DNA from: Cyclospora cayetanensis
Lineage: Eukaryota; Apicomplexa; Conoidasida; Eucoccidiorida; Eimeriidae
Assembly: GCF_002999335.1 (NCBI RefSeq)
Contig: NW_020312079.1
Coordinates: 44,771-108,770, forward strand
Length of the DNA: 64,000 nucleotides
Direction: 5' to 3'
Both the position numbers and the translations under genes were made by a program. Positions 48,501 to 59,745 of this stretch are shown here, piece after piece. A model generated the notes under the pieces. It was not told where the DNA came from. It saw nothing but the letters and a program-made list of their open reading frames with translations, and did not search any database. How positions within the stretch are numbered: the stretch's first letter is position 1; each line of letters opens with the position of its first letter.

Positions 48501-49269
48501 AGAATCCCTCCCGCCTCTTGTTGATGCTCCACTGAACAGATCCAGCGCTTCTAAGGGGACATCTGAAGGTGCTTTCCTTTTCACTGCTGATGCAGTCTAC
48601 CCTGCCCTTGTGCATTTCCTCAAGCAGCATACGGTGCTGCTCGCTAGTTGCTATAGGATGCAAGATAACCCGCACCAGGTGCAGAAGACAGATAAACATT
48701 AGAGATCCTAGTACTCCCCGCATGACAAACTGCTGAATCGATCCATTGATATAGGAGAAGAACCACCCCCATACCGAGTTTTCGGGGGGCAGCAGCATTA
48801 GCGGGTGTCCAAAGGCTGGGGGTAGTCTGAGATGGGTAAAAATATCAGGTAGAAATTGAAGGAGAAGTGTATGGAGCGCAATGGACCCATAGCAGCTCAT
48901 TAGGAGCTGTCCTGTCAGTGTATAAAGGCAGCTTCCCTTTTGCGGACGGTGTTCTGTGTGTACTATCCTGCATGATGCATAGGTGCTCGAGATTGTTCCA
49001 TCGTGAGAGGGCACACAAAATGCCTTTTGAGGCTCTTCCCTAACAGACAAATTCCCAGCAGACTTCAAGGAGGAGCAAGCTGTCTCTGAAGAGGTGATGC
49101 TCAACGTTGTCCCTAAGGAGGATTTGGAAGGCCGATGTTCCAGGCGATGCACTTTGGCTGGGGCGGTACCCTTTCGGGGGGTTATGGCTTCCAAGGAGAA
49201 GACCGGAGAGGCGAAGGCAGCAGAGAACGAGGGATAAGGAGGGCAGGAAGAACGGGGTACAGGCTCCAT
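42508..49269 (-). CDS. Multi-pass membrane protein fused to a CocE/NonD (S15-like) hydrolase, 12 exons
   Basis: Exons: 49269-48187, 47992-47873, 47643-47097, 46800-46445, 46155-45940, 45637-45540, 45267-45087, 44889-44775, 44542-44071, 43967-43508, 43269-43164, 42713-42508. Phases agree, giving 1319 residues. Residues 1-401 hold about five hydrophobic segments (LGSLMFICLLHLVRVIL, HLIAGVCLALTVVQVTSFFF, PVLLLVLVLGFALD, VLLLMSSLFAVVMTF and others). The hydrolase follows: LMRDGVQLAADVHLPF, VVVDTRGSG|ASFGFRSVDL (oxyanion region), then the nucleophile elbow GLSYDG (Ser near 625), GGFCDS (Asp near 785) and LGNWNHGG (His near 817), so the triad is intact. A jelly-roll C-terminal domain ends the protein (FVTDPLLEPIEMVGSAFLSL; WTFNAGHAIRLVLTGSDNDN). 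The family includes X-Pro dipeptidyl-peptidases, cocaine esterase and acyl hydrolases; the substrate is unknown. The intron at 47096-46801 starts GC. An Ala/Gln/Lys-rich insert interrupts residues 430-480. Confidence 0.85.
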
Positions 49270-51904
49270 TGAAGCGGGAAAAAACAAAGCGACCCCTTCA
49301 CGATCAAAGAAACAGGGAGGAAAGGGTCTTTTGGGGCTGCTCTTCGTGGATTCCCCCTGGCTGTCTAGGAATACGTTTTAGAAAGGTAGGAACAAACGAC
49401 AAGGGAGAAATCTGCGTGCTACTGTGGAATCAAGCAAAGCAAATGTTGAGTTTCGGGGAAGCTAAAGGAATAAATAAGCGACAGTTTTAACTCCCGAAAT
49501 GAGATTTTTATGCTACAAGAAGAAATAACAGAAGAGTGCGCGAGGGGAGAAAAACAAAGCCTTGCATGGATACGGCAGAGGAACTGATGAAACGGACTAC
49601 GAGGCAACTACCATCTAGGATAGTAGAGGGGTCCCCTCAAGAATGACAATAGAGTGAAGCGGTGACACCGACAGTGAGGAAAGCGGAGGGCAAAGCAGTT
49701 GGCCAGAAAAGATACTCCTTGCCTCATTTCGAGTCTTTGCGCCTACGAAAGAAAACCAGAGAAAAGGGGATCACGAAATGTAACGAAAGACTGAGTTGAC
49801 ACAGCTGCATGATTGGGAACTAGACCGAGCTTCCCATATGCCTTTAAACTGTAGGCACTAGCCTAGCACTCCGGAACTGATGCTTTTGCCCTCTGCCACA
49901 AGGGTTGGGGGGCAGCAAAGTACAACCCTTCGCAGAGTGCACACGATGCAAAATACACTTACATTCCTTTAACCGATACACAACCAGTGTCTCTTCTAAG
50001 CGGGGGAGGGGGCAAAGAGCTAGTGGGCGCGTGGGGTAGGAGGGGGCAGGGGAAGCGGCAATGGGACAGACAGAGCAATACACATATTACAGATGGAGGT
50101 GGAGGCACATACATACATATACATGGACAACGGTTAGAGGGCCATGGAGGGAGACATAAATAGGCGTAAAGGAGAGCGGCAGAGAAGCACCGAGGCAGTA
50201 AAGTCAAGGGCCTACCCTGCAACGCAGCCCGATCCTCTGTGCCTTTCCCCAATGTGGGCACACCCATTGACCCGTGTTATATATAAATTTTAGGGTGAAA
50301 CCTTGCGAGGAAGCTGACTTTGGGCTCTAAAGGCAAACTCTCAAGCCTTTGTGTCAAAATGCATTCTGCACCTGCACTGTCACTACCGCGTACCTCTCTT
50401 CTCCACTGCTGGAACGGCAGAACTGTTCTTTTTTCCTCCTTTGAACGCCAAAAGCTGTATGTGTTGGTTTTGTTGCGGGGTACTTTGTGTTTCGTATAGA
50501 TGCTACAATGTAGTTATGCACACTCTGGCTACTGACAGAAACCCAAGCTCCCTGTATGTCCCAAGGGCCGAGAGAATGATACTTTAACGGGAAGACGCTA
50601 CTTAGCAAAGAAAATCAAATCAAACAGCAGAGCTATAGAGCTGCTGCAACGGACTAGTCGCAACAGGCAGCCATCGCCACCACCATCACCCACATGGTCT
50701 TGAGGCCCAACACGAGCTGAGAAAACCACTTTATCTCTCTATTTGACCATTGAAAATGTACATATTATGCAATATTGTCTACTTTACACGAACGATATAC
50801 CTTCAGTTGCATAATTACGCTAAATTTCATAAAGTTTAACGGAGGGAGGAGCAGGACGGTCTAGCCGGTGGTCTGGCAGTCAGTTTACCAATAAAGCAGC
50901 GAAGAGGTCAGAGTGGAAATTATCAGTTAGAAGCAAATATAAGCCAAAATGTTTGTAGGATAGGAGGGAAATGGCGGAAAGGAGGCAGCGGATTTACGTA
51001 GTTCCTCTTTTGGTGACGAATCCGCACTGTCCTACCTCCAGCTTCGTAGTGACCCCGGGTGTCCCATTGCACAACAATACACATACACAGGTAAATATGA
51101 CTGCCTTCAACCATGAAAGCTTAATTGAGAATTTAAGACCTCGCGCATGCTAAGTCTTCTTTGCAGGACGTTGTTCGAGTGGAGAGGCACGCAGGAATGG
51201 GAACAAGCAGAGGATAGCAGGAAATTTAACAGTAAGTCAATGTGATAGGTGTGAAGCAGGTGAGAAGAACAGTGTGATACCACAATAAGAAAGAGCGTGT
51301 GAAATATAGGGAGATGGAGAGTAAGGAAAGCAAAAGTTTGAGCTCCTGTACCTTTGCAGCCAACACAAAGCCTTTGGTGTAGACCATCAGCCTGCTGGGA
51401 CATAACAACACTCAGCGTCTACGATGTACAAAAATAGGGATTGTAGGCGGACTTCGCCCATACAAAATAACTCCGTTTTCATTACTCGTGCCTCAATGCC
51501 GCCCTAAACTAGATTGCTTCCTGGTCCCGGCTGAGTAATTTCCAGTGCCCATTCGCCCGTCGAAAAACTTTGGGCTAAAACCGGAAAACACCGGTGCAGG
51601 AATAGCCCAAGATCCACATATATGGCTTCTTTCACGCCTCCTGGCATACCAGTGCAGTCCACAATAGTTGCAGGTGCGGATACCCATCCGTAAAGTCTTT
51701 TTAAGTCTCCAAAAGGAAGCACTCAGCACCCAACCCAAACCTCCTTACTAGCTACTGATTGTTTTACAGAAGAGCCCTTGCCTTCCCCTGTCCGAGCTGT
51801 CCACAAATTTTCATACAGGGATAGAATGACACTTAGGATACGCATAGCTGCACCCCCTAAATACTCAAGGCTCTCACAGATAGTTACACAATAACATCTG
51901 GCTA
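49270..51904. other. Intergenic
   Basis: This is the upstream flank of the membrane-hydrolase gene, then about 2.3 kb of gene-poor sequence. A minus-strand stretch at 51500-51920 has protein-like frames in two phases (for example VSAPATIVDCTGMPGGVKEA). No ATG, splice partner or family could be assigned, so it may be a decayed exon or retroelement piece. The 49990-50120 stretch is purine-rich on the plus strand. Confidence 0.35.
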
Positions 51905-52900
51905 ACACACACACACACACACAGTTGTGTCTGTTTGAACAGATCTAAAGAATTTCCTTCAAATATGGGAGATACAAGCAGACAAACAGATTGGTCAATT
52001 TTTCGCCAGTTCATACTTACATCTAGTTTTGAAAAAAGTCCTAGGGTGTGGCTCCCAGCATCTTGCATTTTCCGTCATGCCCGTTTCAAACATATGTCCT
52101 AATATCCCCTACCCCTTCGTCGAGACCGGCTGCATGCAGGGTACACCAAGAGTTCCTGCACTATCGCCACTCTCCCGGCAGGCAGAAACTACAAAACAGT
52201 GCAGATGAAAAAAGCGAATGCGTGCAACAACGGGCAAGCAGATATCGACGAGAAGAGCGGCACACGCACTAAACAACAACCGAAGACAGAATTAACACGA
52301 CCGCGGCGGAGCCATGGCATGCTGTCGCCGAAGCTCTAAAGTGTGTGAATCTCCTGCACGAGAAAGCAAAGACAAATATAAAGTCTGGAGTGAATCAAAC
52401 ACATTCTAGTTCAGCGTGGCCTGCTCGCCTCCCGAGCAGTGTATGCGTGCTAATGCAGCTAGTAAATGCAGCATTGCCGACCTCACAGCCCCCGAAGATG
52501 CATTAGGAAGAATTTGGGAACAGCATACCTGTGAATGCCTGCTCGTAATATCCGAGTATAGAGAACACTTACAATGATAATATCCTGTATTTGTGCACGC
52601 AATATCAGTGGATGGGTGTAGCCATTTCAGGCAGAGCATCTGCTGGCTAAGGACAACTACCAAGGAACGCGAGAAACACAGTTCACTGGGACTAGTCTTG
52701 CTAGCTGAACAGAGCTGCAAACTTTCCAGCAGGCAACGAAGCCCCCTACTGCTCCTCCATCAGCGGCTGAGACTACATTTTCCGCTTTCTTTCACTAGAG
52801 GCTCCCATATAGTGTGTCATCGGCGCTCATTAGTCCAAGTTGGCAAGACTTCTACGACTTTCTGTGGATCCTCCACTTCCAAACGGGTCACTTGCCTGAG
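51905..52900 (+). repeat. 1-kb dispersed repeat, copy B
   Basis: A direct copy of 40400-41370, beginning with the same CA microsatellite (51905-51922) and ending near GTGGATCCTCCACTTCCAAA. It lies about 11.5 kb from copy A, with the membrane-hydrolase gene between them. Small indels and substitutions show the copies are not recent. Confidence 0.8.
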
Positions 52901-53739
52901 CACCAAAGTTCAGGAATTATTTGAGGACTCATGAAACCTTATTAGTACGTCACTATTGACTGTTCTCGCCGCCTTTAACTTCAAGGAAAATGGATTGAGT
53001 GAGACAGAGCATTGACTCATGAGCGGATGCCATACAGCCCTTGATACATCGCTGCGAATTTCTTTAACTGGTGATTTTCTGGTGTACGGAGTGAAGCCTG
53101 TCAATGCAGGACCCAATCTCCAAGCTTCGAACACACAGCCAACCGCCGCTGACCATAATTCCATGCTTATCTCTCTTGAGGTATGCGCATGCGTTCGCAT
53201 GCACTAGCCAGCTGTTCTGCGAAGCCCTCCTTGACGAAAAGGGGTATTCGACCCCCAATCACCGTGCCCAGGCTTGTAATGAGCAGGGGTTTATCGCTGT
53301 AAACCAGCGACGTGAAAGAGCAACGGGTAGGCGAGTATACTGTTGTATTAATCTACCCAGGACAAGTAGCACCCAGCATAAGGAATAAACAAAAACCAAG
53401 CAGTTGATTTTTTTGTGTGCGCAAAGCGGCAAATATTGCAAAAAACTGCGCTTGGTGCGCTCAGGCTGTCCACCTGCCTCAGGATGATTCGCAGTGGGCA
53501 TAGTTTGGTCCGCATACGGGCATTAAAGACATATCAACAAACTTTATATCCAGAGATGTTTTAAGAATACTTCAATAACTTCCTAAGCCGTGGTAGGGCA
53601 TGAGCAGGAGAAGAAGTCAGCTAATTTGCGAACACCGTTGATAATGATGTAGATGCAATCGTGTGTACCCACATCCGGCAGTCGAACAATACGGTGCTTA
53701 GCCAGATATGCAGGAAGGATTTGCAGAAGGCAGTGGTTA

Positions 53740-55200
53740 GAGAACTTGCACGAGCTCACCTACTGACGAGTTGAGCGTGGCATTGCATATTTCTCTGCCA
53801 CAGGACCCATCCCAGGACACCAGAAACACCGTATAAACTTGTCCACTGTAGTCTTGGTCCCATCACAGCGCGCAAGAAGCATAAAATAATGCGTTTTGCG
53901 TGAACCAGCACCGCGGAGCGGATCTTAATATTCAAGCAACAGATTGCTTGTTGCATTTTAAATCAAAGCAAGCCATCCTCAACGTTGTAGCGCTTCGTCC
54001 TCGTGCCATTCTGAAATTTGGCAACAGCAGCTGATGCATGGAAGTCAAAAGCATAAGAGTCACGCCGAATTCGATAGAATCCGTGCACCCATTCAAACAA
54101 GAGCTGTTGCGCCGCGCAATATGGATTGCTAGGCCATCGCGATAATGCGCGCGCGACCACGTTGGTAATGTCCTGCATATTGTACTATAAAGTCGTACTG
54201 CAGTAGGTGCTCAAGCCAGCGAACAGCTCTAAGACTATCAGTCCTGCCTGGAAACTTTTCGAACGGTACAGTAAATACTGGCGATCGGCCTGGACAGTAC
54301 GAAGGGCATAAAAGTAGTGTCTGCATTGTGCACATCCCACTACACCGCATCGAGTTCCTTTCCCCACAATCAATACCGGTGCTCAGTTTCGGTGAAGCGA
54401 TGAGATAAAAAGCAATATTCTGGTTTACGGGGAACCCGATAGCCTAATGGAAGAGCATAACCTCCGTTGCCACGTCACTAGCATCGCTTTCAGGAAGAAA
54501 AGACGCTGTAGTCGGACAGAGCAAATCAGAGGAGCGTCAGGCGGTTGATAGGCATACTTGTTGCGGCACCAGCCTCCTCTGCTCAAGTCATGGACTGTAT
54601 CTTTACGCATATCAATAAAATGGAGAGCACTCCTAACGAATCCAAAGAATACGTAACGGCACCAAGATGCAAGCCCGTAAAACTTTGCAATGTCCTCGCG
54701 GGTGCGTGAAGTTCGAACCCGTGCCTTGGATCCCTTAACGTTTGCCAGGTCTGGTTCATTTCCTGCAGCCGAACCACGAAGTTTCAAAGACACAATTTTT
54801 CTCATGTAGAACCAATACTTGCATACCTTTACATACCACTGCTTGCTCCTTAACAGCTGAAGTGCTTGCCGTGGACAGTGCTGGTGGCTTTGAAGGTGTC
54901 GCATGAAAAACGTCGTCCATGTAGAGAGCCATCCACACCCACATAATCTGCTCATAAAAATCCCCAGTAAGCTGCCGTCGCAGGTTACTTCGGGCATTGA
55001 AACCTCCAAACGCTATACAGCAATACTGGAGTGAGCGAGTGTGCATGTGGAGCGCCGCTTTTTGTTACCCACACGCGCTGGTCGATTGCTGGACTACGTT
55101 CTTAACAAATCGTTCACCTCCGGCTCAGTCTCATCTTCATGCAAAAAACAGCTTCGATACCGCAGAATGTAGCTTGCGGCTGACCGGATATCTAGCTCAA
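53740..55200 (-). mobile_element. Degenerate Ty3/gypsy-type pol (RT, RNase H, integrase zinc-binding)
   Basis: Reading right to left on the minus strand, several frames together carry pol features in canonical order. The RT palm shows LYMDDVF (catalytic YxDD, about 54930). The RT connection region shows TREDIAKFYGLASWCRYVF (about 54680), the counterpart of the FLGLAGYYRRF segment. The RNase H/linker part shows RAVRWLEHLLQYDFIVQY (about 54200) and NVVARALSR (about 54150). The HHCC-like integrase region is near 53830 (TVDKFIRCFWCPGM). The parts lie in different frames with stops between them, so this copy is inactive. Gag is not adjacent on this strand. Family level (Ty3/gypsy, possibly chromovirus-like) is inferred from domain order. 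Confidence 0.75.
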
Positions 55201-55250
55201 TGAGACACGTTGTACGACCAATAGGTGGATAGCCCACTAGGCTAACCTCA
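55065..55250 (-). repeat. RT N-terminal segment shared with 63.2-63.4 kb
   Basis: The plus-strand words CGCTGGTCGATTGCTGGAC, GAATGTAGCTTGCGGC and GTGGATAGCCCACTAGGC reappear in order at 63210-63380. Read on the minus strand this is the region preceding the RT palm, where gypsy RTs have the entry loop to the fingers domain. The copies are diverged and carry stops. Confidence 0.5.
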
Positions 55251-55324
55251 AACACCTACCACTCTAGTTAGACCAAACGAAGAACTAGTCGGACATTGAC
55301 TTTTTGGCTCCGCTCTTTGCAGAT

Positions 55325-55800
55325 TTATTTATTGCAGAGTACTGTTAGTCCGATAGAGACGGAAGCACTGTTGTGTGCGTGTGCGCTAGATGCCATGTGC
55401 AACTAGCCGCAATTGGTGGAAGTGCGTAGGGTTTGCAGCAAGGCTCGCACTCTAGCTCCTCCTCCTCTTTCCTCGTGCCGGAACCATGAGGATTACGGGA
55501 AGAAAAAGACTTTATTTTTCGTATGTGCAAATTACTGCTCTAATTACAGCCGTCGATTTGTTTCGTGTGTTCTTACGGTCATACGGTGGTCAGTGACTTA
55601 GCGGTTAAACAGCCAGCCAATGGGGACTCCACATGTGATTGGTAACTCTAACTTGCAAGAACAAATGAGCGACACTTGTGCAATTTCGGCTGTAAAGAAA
55701 GAACCAGATCAGAAATCAGAACCTATGGTAATGGGAGCCGTATCAATAGACCTCAGCAGCAACACATATGGTAGAGCTCGCTCGTCCTGCAGTAGTTAGC
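55325..55800 (+). mobile_element. Terminal-repeat-like segment followed by a gag-flank copy
   Basis: 55325-55500 (GAGTACTGTTAGTCCGATAG to CTTTCCTCGTGCCGGAACC) resembles 57545-57715 and 12600-12740. 55575-55790 (GGTCAGTGACTTAGCGGTTAAACAGCC to GAACCAGATCAGAAATCAGA) matches 56600-56740. The order is plus-oriented, opposite to the pol relic immediately to the left. Confidence 0.55.
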
Positions 55801-56358
55801 ATTCAAAGGTTTTCAATTAATTTCCCTAGTTTGCAGCCAAATACTTCTGTAGAATCATATTCAGTGGAGCGTAATACGGGAGGGCTGCAGGGCTCGATGC
55901 AGCTCTTCCTCGCGAATGCACTGTCTGTGGATGCAGAAGGATGCGAGGTCTCTCTACAGCAGGCGTATGGATTCGATCAAGCCATTCGCTAATCCAGTAA
56001 TCTGAACTTTTTTGGCTTCAGTTTGGGAACCATTTTGGCCGCTATAGTAGACGGTAGCACAACGCATGTTGGGAGTCAGAGGCCAGCCTACAAACTGATG
56101 AGAATTCAGGGGCTTTACAGCCGGTAAGAAGGCATCAGTTGCTAGCCAGTAAAATGTTCATGAATGTTTTTATGAGGCTCTGATTATCATGAACAAATAT
56201 CATGGGTATACGGGTGGTCAAGTACCCAAAGATTGCATCAACCAGTAGAGAATATAGCTCGCTTTATCACCCCAGATGAAGAGAGATATGAATGATCTTT
56301 GCGATGTGTTTTTTGAAGGGAAGAGCATCTCAATGGTGGCTCTATTCGCGTACAATTA

Positions 56359-56860
56359 GTGGGTCAGCCTGCAGGGTATCATATTGTTCAAGCCTTCAAT
56401 AAATGCCCTGACTCATCGAGTTGTGCCGAGATCAGCTCAACAGTAAGCTTTGGGAGAAGTGCGAAGGCTGAAGCGATAGATTCCATCAGCAGTTTAATAT
56501 ATCGAAAAATGAAAGTTTGGTTCTCAAAAGGCACAACGCAGAAGAGTGGCTGCTTCACCAGTGGCTCATCTTGCGCCTCCTAAAAGTGTCATCTCATGCG
56601 GTCACACGTTGGGCAGTGACTCAGCAATTAAACAGCCATCAATTACTTGGGGTTTGAAGAGCGAATGAGTGATACCCGTGCGATTTCGGCTTAGAAGAAA
56701 GATCCAGATCAAAGATTAAAACATGTGGTTATGAATGATGTGTCAATTGACCCCAACCCACAGTCTACACTGAACGAGAAAAGAATTACAGAGGAGCCAT
56801 TGCATTCTTGAGCAGGCTCAGACAACCCCACAACAACGCACCTACTTCTGTTGCTGTAAA
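56359..56860 (+). mobile_element. Retroelement gag-like fragment
   Basis: A frame around 56530-56660 reads HNAEEWLLHQWLILRLL then VSSHAVTRWAVTQQL, the best-preserved version of the gag-like motif also found at 39290. It continues into the shared flank (GATCCAGATCAAAGATT to CAGACAACCCCACAACAACG). Frames are interrupted. Confidence 0.55.
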
Positions 56861-57065
56861 ATTGGCCTATATAATCAGGAATTGCAACCGTACGCAAAAC
56901 GTCAAAGAGCAGAGCAACGAGACTGACGCCAACAAAATCAAAGTGCTTGTTGAGTAATGAAAGCACGTCAGGGGAACAAAAAGCCCCTCGCGGACGCCGT
57001 GGTGCAGTGAAGGAGCTTTCAGAGGCTAGAGCCGCAGTTGAGGACCGAGCATGGGTCGACTTCGC

Positions 57066-57345
57066 CCTGATGTATGCTCTTAGTAATGAGCAAGAAGTGC
57101 TAGTGATACTCGATTGTGGATGTGGAGTGGATCTGTAATCCTAGGAGACAGCACAGAAGTGCAAGCCAGCTGTTTACTGGTAAGCGCAGTCCCTTGTTCT
57201 AAGGTTTGCTGGCGGGCAGCGGAACGCAAGGACTGGCAAGGCTAGGGCAGTTAAATGCTATTCCAAAACAGAGTAGGGTCTCATCGGCATGGTTAATGAT
57301 TTGTACGCTGTGCCTGTGCACCGTGATGTAATCATGGGCATGGGA
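57066..57345 (+). repeat. Inverted-copy segment, left arm
   Basis: From GATGTATGCTCTTAGTAATG to GTGCACCGTGATGTAATC this is nearly identical to the reverse complement of 63735-64000. It is by far the least diverged repeat pair in the window. Weaker direct copies lie at 11005-11205 and 39880-40110. Confidence 0.9.
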
Positions 57346-57544
57346 GCAGGTTGGGCATGGTAGAAAGTTTGGGAACTCTTTTGTTGTCGTCTACGCACTT
57401 AATGTCGACGTGCAAGTATGGAGCACCGTGCTGCATGCTTTCAAATGGAAGGGCGTCAGGATGTAGCAGGATTAGCTACATATAAAAGCTATCCCTCTAG
57501 TTATAATATACAAAGAACCGTAGGGAATCGGTTATTTGGTTCGT

Positions 57545-57800
57545 TTGTGCGTATATTCTTATTCACTGCAGAATACTTTTAGGTCAATTAAACATGATTC
57601 AATGTTGTGTGGGGGTGGTATACGCTTTATGCAAGTAGTCGTGATTGCTAGGAGTGTAGAGGGTGCAGCTACGCGCTCCCTCGCTGTCCCTCTCCTTTCA
57701 TGACAAGAACTCGTAGGAATGCGAGCGGGGGATGGCGGCAATTCTTTTAAGAAACACGCAATAATCTTGTATCAGCTTGCATAGAGTCTGGAGTTTACTA
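57545..57800 (+). repeat. Terminal-repeat-like copy
   Basis: CACTGCAGAATACTTTTAGG, ATTCAATGTTGTGTGGG, ACGCGCTCCCTCGCTGTCCC and GAGTCTGGAGTTTACTACC occur in the same order as at 12590-12860 (+) and 55325-55500 (+), and in reverse at 9640-9900. The position after the gag-like and 57.1-kb segments suggests the 3' end of an element. Confidence 0.55.
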
Positions 57801-58130
57801 CCTTCCTACGGAGACAAACGCAGCGTTTCATCCGCTGCAGATAAATTTAGAATTTGGAGGGCTGGGTAGCCGCAGCAAGAAGTGCGCTTCTTGTGTCTGT
57901 TTACTCCATAAACAGAACTGGTATCGCAATTGAAATCAAAAGACAAAATTTTCGTAGGAAGGAAATACAACGCATGCGAAGGGTGCCCACGAAGGCCTTA
58001 CGGCAGATCTTGGAGGGAACAATATCAGGACGAACTGCAAAAGTGTAGATCCTGATTTATCCATACGTACGCACTACTTAAATGTAATTGCTTGTTATTT
58101 AGTGGAGATAGGCTGAGAGCCTCCGTTCCA

Positions 58131-59745
58131 ATGGAATTGCTTCAAAGCCGTGAGTGAGCAGCCATCCAAGGTGTCCATTTCGTTGCATGCCCTCTTTCAC
58201 TGGCTGGAGCGGCAACAACAGGCCTTCCTGAATTGAAATTCAACGATTTAGATTTCAAAAGGCTAGTTTTTCTGTCCACTAGTGCTCTATACAAGAATTG
58301 GGAGGATCGCAGATGGCTGTTACTTCGCCGTTCCACTGCGCTTTTTCCCAAGTACTACGCATGTTTCCTCACTTTCTGGTATTTTCCCTTCGTTGTTTTC
58401 CACAACCCTTTTTCCTGACAAGAATATCACTCTGAAGGCAATTGCCACTTTCGTGTACCTGTTGTTAGAAGAGATGGAGAGGAAGTGCATCCGCGGTGAG
58501 TGAGACGGCAGTTAGCTTTGCAGATGTATAAGGTTCCTCCGTTGCACGTCGTTTTCTCTCACCCTCTACGCGTTGCTTTTTCTTTACATACTTAGTGTCC
58601 TCTACCTTGACAGATTTGACCTTTCCTTCTAGTCACTATGATTGAAGTCAGCAGTTTCTGCAGGCCGTGCTCTCCTTTTTTCTTGGCTGTACACTTTTCT
58701 GTTCCCTACCGTCGTTGTCCAGCTAGAGAGGTTATTGCGATGCCCATTCTTCTCTCACCATGGAAGCCCACTGCAGAGGTGTGACAGGTGTCTGCACACA
58801 ACAGCTGCGCTGTGACAGCCCAAGGAAAATCAAAGCAGCAACAATAAACAATGAACTATCGCGCTTTATCAACACACTTGCTTGAAACTTCTTGAATACA
58901 GAGAACTTCCTGCGGATCTTTTAGGCCTGATGGAAAAATGCTTCAGGCAGAGTGGCTTTTTATTAGCGTGCTAGTGCTGGTTGATTAGTTGCTGATTGTT
59001 GGTTGGCAACCAGGGCCCTGTTCAGGAACGCAAAGCGAGAGTGATCTGTCTTAATCTGCCGTACTCTGGTTCGTCTGGACGTCTGCTGTGCATTTTCCTT
59101 GTCACTTCTTATAGCTATGCTCCTTTTTGCGCTTATATGGTTGAAAATTCATTTTAACTGTATGCTGTGGGTTGCTGCTTCGTGGTACTCCCGGGCACTA
59201 CGGCCCACTTCACTGCTTGCGTTGTTTGAGCATCTCTTAATGCTTGTTTGCGGTGCTCCATTTTTCCCTGTGTCGTTTGTTTAAAGGCCTTCTAACATTT
59301 CTGTTCTTGCTGTCTGTCCTTTTCACCTTCTGCGCCCTGGAGAAGTACCTCTACATGTGGTGAGTTTATCCGGACCTCTTGCTCTTCGTGAAGAGTGCTC
59401 CAGTATGACAGTGGTTCCAACACGACTGCTTCGATTTACAAATCAATGAAGAAAGGAACCTTATTTCTATCATCTTGCCGCAGGATCTTTTGGTGCATTG
59501 TGGTCGGCGCATTTCTTTTAGTGGATCTCCTTTTTATGGGGCGCGACGCCTTCGTCTACGACCCATTTTACGAGTAAGACTCTACTCCTTCATCACTTCT
59601 TCACCCCTTTGGCCGTTTTAGCTGTTGTTTGCGCGCTTTGTCCGCTATCGTCTTCTTGCTGTTTCGGCACCATCAGTTATTAATTTCACTTCTCACTTTC
59701 TCGGCGTTCAGCAACTGGGTCCAAAAGAATGCCCCGAAGTACTGA
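58131..59745 (+). CDS. Small multi-pass membrane protein, unrecognised
   Basis: Phase-consistent exons are 58131-58149 (starts ATG), 58222 onward, 58423-58495, 59115-59252, 59287-59359, 59484-59573 and 59712-59745 (stop). The N-terminus is soluble (RLPELKFNDLDFKRLVFLS). It is followed by AIATFVYLLLEEMERKCIR, AMLLFALIWLKIHFN, LLTFLFLLSVLFTFCALEKY and WIFWCIVVGAFLLVDLLFMG, so four hydrophobic segments, and a short tail YDPFYDNWVQKNAPKY. The 3' end of the second exon is unresolved: no good donor keeps phase into 58423. I know no family that matches; the conserved-looking charged loops and clean splicing argue for a real gene. Confidence 0.6.
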
